From assembly GCF_005222835.1 (NCBI RefSeq), contig NZ_STGA01000045.1, positions 62,001-126,000 of the forward strand: a stretch of DNA of 64,000 nt, written 5' to 3'. Both the position numbers and the translations under genes were made by a program. The stretch comes from Rhizobium sp. FKY42 (lineage in GTDB: Bacteria > Pseudomonadota > Alphaproteobacteria > Rhizobiales > Rhizobiaceae). A model generated the notes under the pieces. It was not told the origin of the DNA, made no database searches, and saw nothing but the letters and a program-made list of their open reading frames with translations. This document shows, one piece after another, positions 26,403-35,544 of this stretch; position 1 is the first letter of the stretch; each line of letters opens with the position of its first letter.

Positions 26403-27362
26403 ATGTCAAAGACGCATTTTACCTGGGATGATCTGCAATTCTTCCTCGCAGTAGCCCGCTCAGGCCAGCTGTCGACGGCGGCAAGAAAGCTGAGAACAAG
26501 TCATGCTACCGTCTCACGTCGCATCGATCGGCTGGAGTTTACGCTGAAGGTCAAGCTCTTCGAGCGGAACCCGCGCGGCTATGTGCTGACACCAATTGGG
26601 CAGCGATTCGTGGAAACTGCGGAGAAAGTGGAGCAGGAAACGGAACGGCTGGAGGCGGAACTTGCCGGTCAGGGTCCGGCCCAGCAAGGTGTTGTTCGGA
26701 TTTCCGCACCAGAGGGCTTCTCGAACTTCTTTCTCGCGGCGCGTTTTGGAGAACTTTCAGCGCGTTATCCCAATCTGGCACTGGAACTCGTCACGATCCA
26801 GCAGATCATGGCGCTCTCGCGCAAGGAGGCCGATCTTGCCGTTGTACTCGATCCACCGAAAGCAGGTCCGTATCATGTTGAAAAACTGACGGACTACGCT
26901 TTGCAAATCTATGCAAGCCAGAGCTATCTCAATCGTCGCGGCACGCCTGAAAGCCGCGAAGATTTGCTGAACCATCAGTTCATCGGCTATATCCAGGATA
27001 TGATATTTGCGCCAGGGCTGGACTATCTTGGCGACATCCATCCTCGGATCCAGCCAAGCCTGCAAAGCTCCAGCATCTTCGCGCAATTGACCGCAACGCG
27101 AAACGGATTGGGCGTTTGCGTTCTACCATTCTTCATTGCACGACAGTATCCAGAACTTCAGCAAGTTCTGAGCGACGTGAAACTGGACCGGCATTACTGG
27201 CTCGTCTGCCATCAGGATCTGGTGCAATCCAGCCGCATTCGGGCAATCATCGCCTTTCTTCGGGATATCGTGGCGAAGGAGCAGATCCAGTTTCTGTCAA
27301 ACGGCGTTGATGAACCCCGCGCAAAAGGCAGAGGCAGACACACGACAGTCTCATCCGGTTGA
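26403..27362 (+). CDS. LysR-family transcriptional regulator
   Basis: 319 residues from the ATG at 26403, preceded by GGGAGCGAG; earlier in-frame ATGs lie in or before the palindrome. Helix-turn-helix at ~8-66: LQFFLAVARSGQLSTAARKL followed by SHATVSRRIDRLE. The C-terminal domain is periplasmic-binding-protein-like (GVVRISAPEGFSNFFLAARF, and RNGLGVCVLPFFIA). Divergent from livK, so it most probably controls the liv-GMC-mmsB operon; inducer unknown. The last 12 bp overlap the convergent epimerase gene. Confidence 0.9.
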   Translation: MSKTHFTWDDLQFFLAVARSGQLSTAARKLRTSHATVSRRIDRLEFTLKVKLFERNPRGYVLTPIGQRFVETAEKVEQETERLEAELAGQGPAQQGVVRISAPEGFSNFFLAARFGELSARYPNLALELVTIQQIMALSRKEADLAVVLDPPKAGPYHVEKLTDYALQIYASQSYLNRRGTPESREDLLNHQFIGYIQDMIFAPGLDYLGDIHPRIQPSLQSSSIFAQLTATRNGLGVCVLPFFIARQYPELQQVLSDVKLDRHYWLVCHQDLVQSSRIRAIIAFLRDIVAKEQIQFLSNGVDEPRAKGRGRHTTVSSG

Positions 27363-28226
27363 CAGAACAGACACGCGAACCGATCCGGCAATCGCTTCGC
27401 TCGGTTTCAAAACGGTCAAATCTCTTGCCTGCCGCTGGTCCTGGTCCAGATTCAAGACGCCCGCTGCCGCGCTCACCGGTTCAAGGCATAAATAGCCTTC
27501 TGTGCGGTGGACGGCGATGTGCTTGAAGACAGGATCTGCAGTCACGGCCACGTCCCATCCCCTCTTCGGAGAGTAGGATGCCTCTGTCCAGTCGCGAAAA
27601 TGCAGTGTGTAGCCAACCTCAGCGGGAATTTCTTCCGATTGACGAGCAAGAGGCTCGGCCGGTGTCGGCAGGTTCTGCACATCCAGGACATAGGCATTCC
27701 GGGCATCTGTGCGGGCGGATGCGGATAGATCCGCAGCAAGATAAGGATGCCAACCGAAACATCCGGGCATGGGATCGTCAGAACGATTAACAAGCTTCAG
27801 GTGCACCGCCAGGCCATGCTCATCGAGGTCAATCTGTTGTTGCGCGACGAAGGAAAAAGGCCAGTCGGCATCGGCTTCATAATCCAGACGCAAGGAAACG
27901 GACGCACCGTAGGACGAAATGACCTTCCATGCCCGTTGATGCGCAGGTCCGTGCATCACATCCCCATCAAGCGCAGGATGCGGCCGCAACTGATGTCGCA
28001 CACCGTCATGATAGAACGCGGCTTGCCTGATACGATTATGAAACGGAAAGAGTGGATAACCACCAGCTTTCGGCCAGTTCGAAGGATCGAATTCCGATGC
28101 CGTGATCGGCAACAGAATATCACCCGCCTCCGCATGGCGAAGACTGGCAACCCGCCCGCCCCAAGCAGGAATGACACGGGCCGAAAATGGCCCGTGCGTG
28201 ATGCCGATCATCTCAAGCGAAGGCAT
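27351..28226 (-). CDS. Aldose 1-epimerase family protein (GalM-like)
   Basis: 291 residues from the ATG at 28226. ATGs at 28235 and at 28211 (one base after the preceding stop) are equally possible; none has a strong ribosome site. Seen: FDPSNWPKAGGYPLFPFHNR with the family R, HPALDGDVMHGPAHQRAWKV carrying the catalytic-type histidine, PMPGCFGWHPYLAA with the second histidine, and an acidic EPVSAA near the end. The family interconverts alpha and beta anomers of aldoses. Co-directional and overlapping with the sugar-acid dehydratase gene, so the substrate is probably the sugar released after ABC import. Confidence 0.88.
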   Translation of the reverse strand: MPSLEMIGITHGPFSARVIPAWGGRVASLRHAEAGDILLPITASEFDPSNWPKAGGYPLFPFHNRIRQAAFYHDGVRHQLRPHPALDGDVMHGPAHQRAWKVISSYGASVSLRLDYEADADWPFSFVAQQQIDLDEHGLAVHLKLVNRSDDPMPGCFGWHPYLAADLSASARTDARNAYVLDVQNLPTPAEPLARQSEEIPAEVGYTLHFRDWTEASYSPKRGWDVAVTADPVFKHIAVHRTEGYLCLEPVSAAAGVLNLDQDQRQARDLTVLKPSEAIAGSVRVSVLSTG

Positions 28227-29406
28227 AGGAACCATCGGGCCGCTTGGGCACTCGGCGCTGCCAATGCACGTAGCCATCTTCCTGCATGGCCTTTTCATCC
28301 ATTTCGACACCCCAACCGGGACGATCCGGACGCAGTTCCAGATATCCATCCTTCGGCAGATACGGATCGACAACGTAACGCGTTTCGTCTTCACGCGTCT
28401 CGACATCGGTCCCGCCGTAGACGTAGCACTGGCCGCGCGGCAGGCGATATTCAAGGATACGGAAGTTCTGGGTGGCTGCCGCGAAATGCACGTTCACCGC
28501 CGTGGCAAGCGGACCCATGGGATTATGCGGTGCCATACTGACGAAGTGCGCCTCGGCTAGGACCGCGATCTTGCGCATTTCCGTAATGCCGCCGACGACG
28601 CAGATATCCGGCTGGATCCAGTCTGCACCCTTGACCTGCAAGAGGCGCAGAAATTCAAAGCGGCTGTAGAGACTTTCACCCGTGGCAAGCGTGCAGTTGA
28701 GGCCCTGCTTCAGATCGCCCCACGCCTCGATATTCTCAGGGCGCAAAGGTTCTTCGAAGAACAAGGGATCATAGGGAGCAAGCGCATTGCCGAGCTGACG
28801 CGCCGCCGCAGGTTCAAAGATCTTGGCATGGGCATCGAAGGCGATTTCGTAGTCGGAGCAAATGGTCTCGCGCAGAGAGCGGAAATACTCCGCCGAAGCG
28901 CGAACGACCTCACCCCAGCGATTGGCATGCAGATCGATCCGCCAAGGGCTGAGTTTGAAGGCGGTAAAGCCCCAGCCTTCGTTCAGGCGGTCCAGCTCTT
29001 CCTTGGCAGCGGGCGCATCCGGTGCCGTATAGACACCCGCGTAAACGCGGATCTTGTCCCGCACTGCCCCACCCAAGAGCTTGTAGACCGGCACATTTAC
29101 GGCTTTGGCCGCCAGATCCCACAAGCAATGGTCAATCGCTGAAATTGCAGAAAGCCCAAGCGCACCGGGGGGGAAGCGGCTTTGCTGGATCAGCAGGTTG
29201 ACGAGATACTCCACGCGCGTCGGATCCTGCCCGGCGATGAAGCCATAGAGGTAATCCAGCAGCGGCGGAAGGGCGAGGTCCGGGCCGTGGTTGTAGCACT
29301 CGCCCCAGCCGGTCAGTCCATCATCAGTGTCCAGCGCAACGATAACGCGTGGACGGTCCTTGTCGCGCGTCACGAAGACGCGCATGCGATCAATTTTCAT
29401 GGTCAT
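28213..29406 (-). CDS. Enolase-superfamily sugar-acid dehydratase (galactonate-dehydratase-like)
   Basis: 397 residues, mandelate racemase/muconate-lactonizing fold. N-terminal capping domain, then TIM barrel. The usual KxK is replaced by FKLSP (150-154). The base dyad fits the DgoD type: H193 in FDAHAKI with D191 as metal ligand, E219 in FFEEPL and E244 in ATGESLYS as further ligands, and H294 in MAPHNPMGPLATA. It probably removes water from an aldonate to give a 2-keto-3-deoxy acid; which sugar acid is not determined. GAGG precedes the two adjacent ATGs (29406/29400). Located between the epimerase and the ABC ATPase genes, same strand. Confidence 0.85.
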   Translation of the reverse strand: MTMKIDRMRVFVTRDKDRPRVIVALDTDDGLTGWGECYNHGPDLALPPLLDYLYGFIAGQDPTRVEYLVNLLIQQSRFPPGALGLSAISAIDHCLWDLAAKAVNVPVYKLLGGAVRDKIRVYAGVYTAPDAPAAKEELDRLNEGWGFTAFKLSPWRIDLHANRWGEVVRASAEYFRSLRETICSDYEIAFDAHAKIFEPAAARQLGNALAPYDPLFFEEPLRPENIEAWGDLKQGLNCTLATGESLYSRFEFLRLLQVKGADWIQPDICVVGGITEMRKIAVLAEAHFVSMAPHNPMGPLATAVNVHFAAATQNFRILEYRLPRGQCYVYGGTDVETREDETRYVVDPYLPKDGYLELRPDRPGWGVEMDEKAMQEDGYVHWQRRVPKRPDGSYAFA

Positions 29407-29425
29407 GCCTCATGCAATTGGGTGG

Positions 29426-31150
29426 TTATCGCCCCGCGCTGCCGTTTTTGACCGGTGCGGGTTCGACGTAGCGGAAGCGGCGCGAACGATCGCGGTCGCG
29501 TGGATCTGGACGGGGAATGGCGGAGAGAAGCGCCTGCGTATACGGATGATCAGGCGCATTACAGACCTTTTCAGCCTCGCCCACCTCGACGATCTTGCCG
29601 CGATACATGACGCCAACGCGGTCGCACATGTAGCGGATGACGCCGATATCATGGCTGATGAAGATGTAGGCGAGCCCCAACTGGTCCTGCAGTTTCATCA
29701 ACAGGTCGAGCACCTGGAAACGAACGGATACGTCGAGCGCCGACGTCGCCTCATCGGCCACGATGATGCGCGGGTTCAACGTGATGGCGCGGGCAATCCC
29801 GATACGCTGGCGCTGACCACCGGAAAAGGCATGCGGATAGCGTTCACGACCACGAGGATCGAGCCCAACCTGCTCCATGAGGTGGCTGACCCGATCGTCC
29901 AGTTCGCGGCCCCTGGCGATGCCATTGACGAGGAGCGGCTCACCAATGACCTGGGCGACCGTCATGCGTGGGTTCAGGGAGCCGAAAGGATCCTGAAACA
30001 CCATGCGCAACTCGCGCCGGGCCTTTTTCAGTTCCTCGCCCTCAATCTTCGCGAGATCAACCACGGAACCATCGGCCTTGCGGTAGAGCATCTCCCCGGC
30101 CGACGGGTCGTAGAGCCGCATGATGGCGCGGCCCATGGTCGTCTTGCCGGAACCACTTTCGCCAACGATACCGAGAGTTTCGCCGGGCAGCAGTGATATG
30201 GAAACGTTATCAAGCGCTTTCACGGTACCAAATTGCTGCGAAAGATTGCGCACCTCTAGAATGGGTGGCGCAGTCTGGTCCAGCGGCGGTCGGGCAAGCC
30301 GGATTTCCGCCTTTTGCTCCAGCTTCAGCACAGAGCCGATCAGCATCTTCGTGTAGGTATCCTGTGGCGAATGGAAAATCTGCTCGACCGTTCCATACTC
30401 CTTGGCGACACCGTGATGCATGACCAGCACGTCATCGGCAATCTGCGCCACCACGCCCATGTCGTGCGTGATGAACAGTACCGCCATGCCGCTCTGCTTT
30501 TGCAGACGGGCGATGAGGTCAAGGATTTCAGCCTGCGTCGTCACATCGAGCGCCGTCGTCGGTTCATCGGCAATCAAGAGCTTTGGACGGCAGGCCAGCG
30601 CCATGGCAATCATGGCGCGCTGACGCATGCCGCCGGAATACTGGAATGCGTAACGGTCGATTGCCAGTTCCGGGTTTGGAATTTCCACCTGCCGCAACAG
30701 ATTGATCGCCTCGGCGCGGGCCTCGTCCTTGGTCATCTTCATGTGAAGACGGATGGCTTCCGTGATCTGGTCGCCCACGGTATGCACCGGCGATAGCGAG
30801 GACATCGGCTCCTGGAAGATCATTGCAATGTCACGTCCGCGCACGGCACGGATCGCCTTGCTGCGCGGATGCAGTTTTGCCAGATCGATCGAGACGCCAT
30901 CTGCTGTGTTCAGCATGATGGAGCCGGAGGCGATTTGACCGGGCGCGTCGACAATCTGCAGGATCGAACGGGCGGTCACCGATTTGCCGGATCCACTTTC
31001 GCCGACCACGCAAAGAGTCTTTCCCGCTTCGATCGAGAAAGACAAATCGTTGACGGCGCGGAATACACCGGTTCGCAGCGGGAATTCCGTCACGAGGTTG
31101 CGAACTTCCAAAAGCGGCTTGCGGGCGGGCATGGAGAGAACATCAGACAT
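29426..31150 (-). CDS. Fused ABC ATPase (two DppD/DppF-type domains)
   Basis: 574 residues carrying two complete ATPase domains: Walker A GESGSGKS at 50-57 and again near residue 350, two signatures (YSGGMRQR and FSGGQRQR), two Walker B motifs ([13 protein letters not shown] and [13 protein letters not shown]), and the oligopeptide-type C-terminal extension in each half. This is the GsiA/YejF-like fusion of the paired peptide ATPases, so one gene supplies both. It partners the permeases at 31160 and 32292. The tail [14 protein letters not shown] is typical. Confidence 0.93.
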   Translation of the reverse strand: MSDVLSMPARKPLLEVRNLVTEFPLRTGVFRAVNDLSFSIEAGKTLCVVGESGSGKSVTARSILQIVDAPGQIASGSIMLNTADGVSIDLAKLHPRSKAIRAVRGRDIAMIFQEPMSSLSPVHTVGDQITEAIRLHMKMTKDEARAEAINLLRQVEIPNPELAIDRYAFQYSGGMRQRAMIAMALACRPKLLIADEPTTALDVTTQAEILDLIARLQKQSGMAVLFITHDMGVVAQIADDVLVMHHGVAKEYGTVEQIFHSPQDTYTKMLIGSVLKLEQKAEIRLARPPLDQTAPPILEVRNLSQQFGTVKALDNVSISLLPGETLGIVGESGSGKTTMGRAIMRLYDPSAGEMLYRKADGSVVDLAKIEGEELKKARRELRMVFQDPFGSLNPRMTVAQVIGEPLLVNGIARGRELDDRVSHLMEQVGLDPRGRERYPHAFSGGQRQRIGIARAITLNPRIIVADEATSALDVSVRFQVLDLLMKLQDQLGLAYIFISHDIGVIRYMCDRVGVMYRGKIVEVGEAEKVCNAPDHPYTQALLSAIPRPDPRDRDRSRRFRYVEPAPVKNGSAGR

Positions 31151-31159
31151 CGTTCGCCC

Positions 31160-32281
31160 TCACTTGTTGTAGGGATCGGCTGCATCGCGCAGACCGTCAC
31201 CCAGAAGGTTGAGAGCCATGACGGCGACGACAACGGCAGCTCCGGGCATGAACAGCCAAGGAGCAGTCGCAATCGAGCGAATGTTCTGAGCCTCACGTAG
31301 AAGCACACCCCAGGAGATCGTCGGCGGCTGAAGGCCGAGGCCGAGGAACGAAAGAGATGTCTCGGCAAGAATCATTGCCGGAACCGCAAGCGTAACCGAC
31401 GCAATGATATGGCTGGAGAAGCTCGGCAGCATGTGGCGGAAGATAATTCGACCTTCTGAGACACCATCAAGACGGGCGGCGGCCACGAATTCTTCCGTTC
31501 TTAGTGACAGGAAGCGGCCACGAACGACGCGGGCAAGCTGCGCCCAGCCGGTAAGCGACAGGATAATGGTGATCATCATGTATTGCATTGTGGCGGGCCA
31601 GCCCTGTGGCAGGGCGGCGGCCATGGCAAGCCAGATCGGGATCGTCGGTAGCGAAAGGACGAAATCGATGACCCGCTGCATGAAGAAATCGATACGCCCA
31701 CCGTAATATCCCGAAATACCGCCGAGAATGATCCCGAGCATCAGCGAGATGAACACCCCGACCAAACCGATCGAGAGCGAGATCTGCGCACCCTGAACGA
31801 CGCGGCTGTAGACATCGCGACCCAGACGATCGGCGCCGAACAGAAAGAGCGGGCGGGATGGATCGCTTGACGCCAGCAGGTGGACATTGCTGTTGAACAG
31901 GCCGAGCACGGAGTATTCGTATCCACGACCGAAGAACTGGATCGGCACTTTCTTCGTCGTGTCCTCAACGAAGATTGCAGCCAGCGTCTGCGGATCGCGC
32001 GTCAGCTTCATGGGGTGGAAATAAGGCCCGATGGAAAAGCCGTTCGATGTATCGAACAGATGAATCCGCTGCGGCGGCGAAAACGTAGCCCGAGCATTCT
32101 GTGCAACAGGATCATTGATCGCGAAGAAACCGGGAACAAGCGCCACGATATACATGGCAACCGTGATCCAGAGCGAAATCATCGCAAGTTTGTGGCGCTT
32201 GAATGCCCACCAGATAAGCTGCCACTGCGAAGCAACGGCGGCGCGGTCCGGCTGGATGTTGGTGATAGCAGCATCAACCAT
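31160..32281 (-). CDS. ABC permease, DppC/YejE-like with enlarged periplasmic loop
   Basis: 373 residues, ~70 longer than the DppC at 329-1237. The extra length is a segment between the first helix and the pore domain (FDTSNGFSIGPYFHPMKLTR onward), found in permeases of family 5 systems with very large binding proteins that often import oligosaccharides. Pore motifs LFGADRLGRDVYSRVVQGAQ and ARLDGVSEGRIIFRHMLPSF (EAA loop), ending GDGLRDAADPYNK. The gap to the ATPase gene is 9 bp. Confidence 0.92.
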   Translation of the reverse strand: MVDAAITNIQPDRAAVASQWQLIWWAFKRHKLAMISLWITVAMYIVALVPGFFAINDPVAQNARATFSPPQRIHLFDTSNGFSIGPYFHPMKLTRDPQTLAAIFVEDTTKKVPIQFFGRGYEYSVLGLFNSNVHLLASSDPSRPLFLFGADRLGRDVYSRVVQGAQISLSIGLVGVFISLMLGIILGGISGYYGGRIDFFMQRVIDFVLSLPTIPIWLAMAAALPQGWPATMQYMMITIILSLTGWAQLARVVRGRFLSLRTEEFVAAARLDGVSEGRIIFRHMLPSFSSHIIASVTLAVPAMILAETSLSFLGLGLQPPTISWGVLLREAQNIRSIATAPWLFMPGAAVVVAVMALNLLGDGLRDAADPYNK

Positions 32282-32291
32282 GGTCGCCCTC

Positions 32292-33278
32292 CTATTCGAG
32301 ACGGATACGCGGATCGACCATGGCCAGCAGGATATCGCTGATCAGGGATCCGATGAGGGTGAGAGCGCAGATGAGAAGTACGAACGCACCGGCAAGATAC
32401 ATGTCCTGCGCCATCAGCGCCTGAAGCAGAAGCGGCGCTGCCGTCGGCAGGTTCAGGACGATGGCAACCACCACCGATCCGGAAATCAGGTTCGGCAACA
32501 GCCAGGCAATCGTCGAGATGAAGGGGTTGAGCGCGATGCGCATCGGGTACTTCGTCAAAAGACGGAACTCCGAAAGCCCCTTGGCGCGGGCGGTCGTGAC
32601 ATAGGGCTTCGGCAGTTCGTCCAGCATGTTGGCGCGCATGACGCGGATGAGGCTGGCCGTGGACGAGACAGCAAGAATGGTCACCGGCAACCAGATGTGC
32701 GTCATGAGGTCCACCATCTTGGCGATGCTCCAGGGCGCCGTTTCATATTCCTGCGAGAACAGGCCGCCAACATCGGCCCCGAATTCGACCGCGGCAACGT
32801 ACATCAGTACGAGCGCCAGCAGGAAGGAAGGAACGGAGAGACCGAAGAAGCTGAAGGCCGTGAAGGCGTAGTCACCAATCGAGTATTTCTTGACGGCTGA
32901 GTACACTCCGATGGGCAGGGCGATTGCCCACGTTGCCAACAGGCTTGCGATGGCCAGAACGAGAGTGAGCGCCATGCGCTCCCAGATCAGGCCGGACACC
33001 GGCTGCTGCCATTCGAAGGAGATGCCGAAATCGCCGCTGCTCAAGATGCCCCACATCCACTTGCCATACTGGACCAGCAAGGGGTCATCGAGGCCGAAAC
33101 GTTCACGCAGCTGCGTGGCCGTGTTCTGGTCGACGACTTCGTTGGAGGCGGCAAGGGTCGCGATATAGGTTGTGACATAGTCGCCCGGTGGCAACTGAAT
33201 GAGCACGAAGGCTAGAAAGCTGACTGCGAACAGGGATGGTATCATCCAGAGCAGCCGTTTCCCGATAAATTTCAGCAT
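32292..33278 (-). CDS. ABC permease, DppB-like
   Basis: 328 residues from the ATG at 33278 (MLKFIGKRLLWMIPSLFAVS); a GTG three codons upstream is the alternative. QLPPGDYVTTYIATLAAS after helix 1 replaces the usual LPGDP, another sign of the oligosaccharide-type branch. The EAA loop is YVTTARAKGLSEFRLLTKYP and the end is AMVDPRIRLE. Forms the pore with the 373-residue permease, 10 bp downstream. Confidence 0.92.
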   Translation of the reverse strand: MLKFIGKRLLWMIPSLFAVSFLAFVLIQLPPGDYVTTYIATLAASNEVVDQNTATQLRERFGLDDPLLVQYGKWMWGILSSGDFGISFEWQQPVSGLIWERMALTLVLAIASLLATWAIALPIGVYSAVKKYSIGDYAFTAFSFFGLSVPSFLLALVLMYVAAVEFGADVGGLFSQEYETAPWSIAKMVDLMTHIWLPVTILAVSSTASLIRVMRANMLDELPKPYVTTARAKGLSEFRLLTKYPMRIALNPFISTIAWLLPNLISGSVVVAIVLNLPTAAPLLLQALMAQDMYLAGAFVLLICALTLIGSLISDILLAMVDPRIRLE

Positions 33279-33356
33279 GGCAGGCACTCATGAGCAAGGT
33301 CCGTCGGACGCCAACGCCAAACCTTGGCTGTCGTCCGGGAAACTTCGTGGGATGGA

Positions 33357-33380
33357 GCGCCGCCCTCAACAAGGCGGCGC
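33357..33380 (-). terminator. Hairpin between the binding-protein gene and its permease gene
   Basis: GCGCCGCC / GGCGGCGC arms with an 8-nt loop, starting 13 bp after the binding-protein stop at 33393. No T tract, so partial termination or message protection is likely, as for 2363-2390. Confidence 0.55.
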
Positions 33381-33392
33381 CAGCTCTGGTGA

Positions 33393-35342
33393 TCAGGTAT
33401 TGAAGGTGAATTGCTGCGGCAACGCAGGGCCCGGGTTCGGCCAGGACCAGCTGTCAGGCTGCTTTTCCGGGACGTTGCGCAGGTTGTTGCGAATGACGCC
33501 GAAGCCGCCAACCGCAAGGCATACGCCGATCGTTTCGAACTCTTCAGCCGTGATGTCGAAGAGCTGCTTCATGATCGCGCCGCGCTTTTGCAGGTCCGCT
33601 GTGGAACGCGCTTCGTCAAACAGCTTGAAGCGCTTCTTCTGGCTTTCCGGCGGCTCTTCGCCTTTCGTACCGTTGGACGTATACCAAAGCGTCCACGGAA
33701 TGGCATAACGGGAGCCCTGCGGGTGGAACGCGAAGAAGTCGCGAGGATCGAGCATCGGGTCCAGACCGCCCGGCCCCGGCCACACCGCCGCATCATGCGC
33801 ATTGTCGTCGCCGCGTGTGTAGTAGAGTGCGCGCTCGATCGTATTGACCTTGATGTCGACACCGATACCAGCCCATTGCGTCTTCACCAGTTCGAGCACA
33901 TCAACCAGATCCGGATAAAGCGTTGGGATCACGTCGATGGCAAAGAAGACAGGCTGACCATCTGGCCGCAAACGGATGCCATTTGCATTTTTCTTGCTGT
34001 AGCCCGCCTTGTCCAGAAGCTCATTCGCCTTGGCCGCATCGAATTCGGTAAACTGCTTGCCCAGCTTTTGATGATGCCATGGATGACCCGGACGCGGCCC
34101 CGTCTGATAGGGCTCGCTCTGGCCGAAGTAGACGATATCGATGATTTCCTGGCGGTTCATGCCGAGAGACAGAGCCTGACGGAACGACTTGTCGGCAAAC
34201 ATCTTGCGCATTGCCGGATCTTTGTGCGTCATGTTCAGATAAATCTGGCACTGTTGGGCAGCCGATGGCACCAGCGTCAGCAGGCGATAATCGCCCTTCT
34301 TCATATTCTCGGAAAGCGTCGGCTTGTTGGCGAGAACGCTGACATGGCGCTCTTGGATATCAATCTTGCCGGAGATGACGTTCAACATCAGTGATTCAAC
34401 ATCCTGGCTGATGCCGAAGTTGATTTCATCGATGTAAGGCAGTTGGTTACCTTCGGTATCGACCTGCCAGAAGTAAGGGTTACGCGTCATCAGCACGCGT
34501 GTTGCACCGCCGGAATAGGCTTCCTTGACAACCCAAGGGTCGAGGGTCGGCTTTTCGACATTGCCCCAGCGAGACGGGATTTCGATATCGCCGCACTTTG
34601 CACGGAAGAGTTCGGGCCAGCTGTTAACGCCCGCAGCCTTCACATCATCGGCCAGCTTCGGATTGTACTTGGGCAGGAACTTGCTGCAATAGTGCTTTGC
34701 AAACAGCGTCGGGTGCTGCCCAAGCGGCGTGGCAAGGTTTTCAAGATAGAGCGCATTCGGTCCGGCGAACTTGAACTTGACCGTGTAGTCGTTGACCTTC
34801 GTGACTTCGACCGCTTTGCCTGCCACAGAAAGCTGTGCCGGAGTAGCACTGTAAAGCTCCTTGTTCTTGACGCAATCTTCGATAGCGAAAACAACGTCAT
34901 CGGCAGTGAACGGATTGCCGTCAGACCACTTTACACCCTGCAACAGATGGAAGGTGAACTCTGTCGCATCGGCGCTGACTTCCCATTTTTCTGCAAGGTT
35001 GGGCAGAACCTCGGTGAAGTCCATGTTCCAGCGCACCAGACCCTGGTTGCCGACCATGCGCAAAATGCCGTTATGGTCGGACGAGCCACGCAGGCCACGG
35101 CGCAGAGAGCCACCATAGGAACCAATTTTCTCAAACGGCTTCACCACCATCGGCTTCGGCGGAATACGCTCGGCAAGCGGCGGAAGCTTCCCGTCTTTTA
35201 CCATCGCCGCAAGCTGAGGCGCCTCTTTGCCAGTCGCAGCCGAAGCACCCCGTGGCGCAAGCGACATGGCAGCCGCCGCCCCGATGCCTGCCAGAACCGT
35301 ACGGCGTGAAACGCCCGGCATCTTGTTATCCCCGTCACCCAT
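33393..35342 (-). CDS. Large family 5 periplasmic binding protein with Tat-type signal
   Basis: 649 residues from the ATG at 35342, which has GGAGGAG 6 bp upstream; the frame is open to 35396. The N-terminus carries SRRTVLAGIGAAAAMSLAPR, matching the twin-arginine consensus with a weakly hydrophobic core ending at GASA. So folded export by Tat is likely. Mature part: LAEKWEVSADATEFTFHLLQ, KWSDGNPFTADDVVFAIED and long C-terminal lobes. The size (~100 residues above peptide-binding proteins) matches family 5 proteins that bind oligosaccharides, such as rhizobial AgpA. Sugar-acid or oligogalacturonide-like ligands fit the neighbours; this is inference. Confidence 0.9.
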   Translation of the reverse strand: MGDGDNKMPGVSRRTVLAGIGAAAAMSLAPRGASAATGKEAPQLAAMVKDGKLPPLAERIPPKPMVVKPFEKIGSYGGSLRRGLRGSSDHNGILRMVGNQGLVRWNMDFTEVLPNLAEKWEVSADATEFTFHLLQGVKWSDGNPFTADDVVFAIEDCVKNKELYSATPAQLSVAGKAVEVTKVNDYTVKFKFAGPNALYLENLATPLGQHPTLFAKHYCSKFLPKYNPKLADDVKAAGVNSWPELFRAKCGDIEIPSRWGNVEKPTLDPWVVKEAYSGGATRVLMTRNPYFWQVDTEGNQLPYIDEINFGISQDVESLMLNVISGKIDIQERHVSVLANKPTLSENMKKGDYRLLTLVPSAAQQCQIYLNMTHKDPAMRKMFADKSFRQALSLGMNRQEIIDIVYFGQSEPYQTGPRPGHPWHHQKLGKQFTEFDAAKANELLDKAGYSKKNANGIRLRPDGQPVFFAIDVIPTLYPDLVDVLELVKTQWAGIGVDIKVNTIERALYYTRGDDNAHDAAVWPGPGGLDPMLDPRDFFAFHPQGSRYAIPWTLWYTSNGTKGEEPPESQKKRFKLFDEARSTADLQKRGAIMKQLFDITAEEFETIGVCLAVGGFGVIRNNLRNVPEKQPDSWSWPNPGPALPQQFTFNT

Positions 35343-35457
35343 CGTCTTCTCCTCCAGAAACTGAATGGCATCCGTACCGCCGACTCCTCGCGGCACCGAT
35401 GCGGCCCCTCCAGGCCAGCGGTCGAACCATATGCACGTTTTCAGATGATTACAAGTA

Positions 35458-35488
35458 TTGACAGATTTTTACAGCTTTTATAAATCTG
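35458..35488 (+). promoter_or_regulatory. Candidate promoter and overlapping inverted repeat upstream of the RraA-like gene
   Basis: TTGACA at 35458-35463 and TATAAA at 35479-35484 (15-bp spacing, slightly short). An imperfect palindrome with CAGATTT / AAATCTG arms covers 35462-35488, i.e. the promoter itself. A repressor such as the FadR-type protein encoded next in the operon would block it. Confidence 0.5.
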
Positions 35489-35544
35489 CCGCGATATTGC
35501 GAGCCCAGTGGGTTCGCCGAGGGGTTTCAAAGGGAGACGACGAA

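Noticed and set aside
33411-34394. 327-codon open frame on the plus strand
   Set aside because: Antisense to the large binding-protein gene; histidine/arginine-rich low-similarity product.
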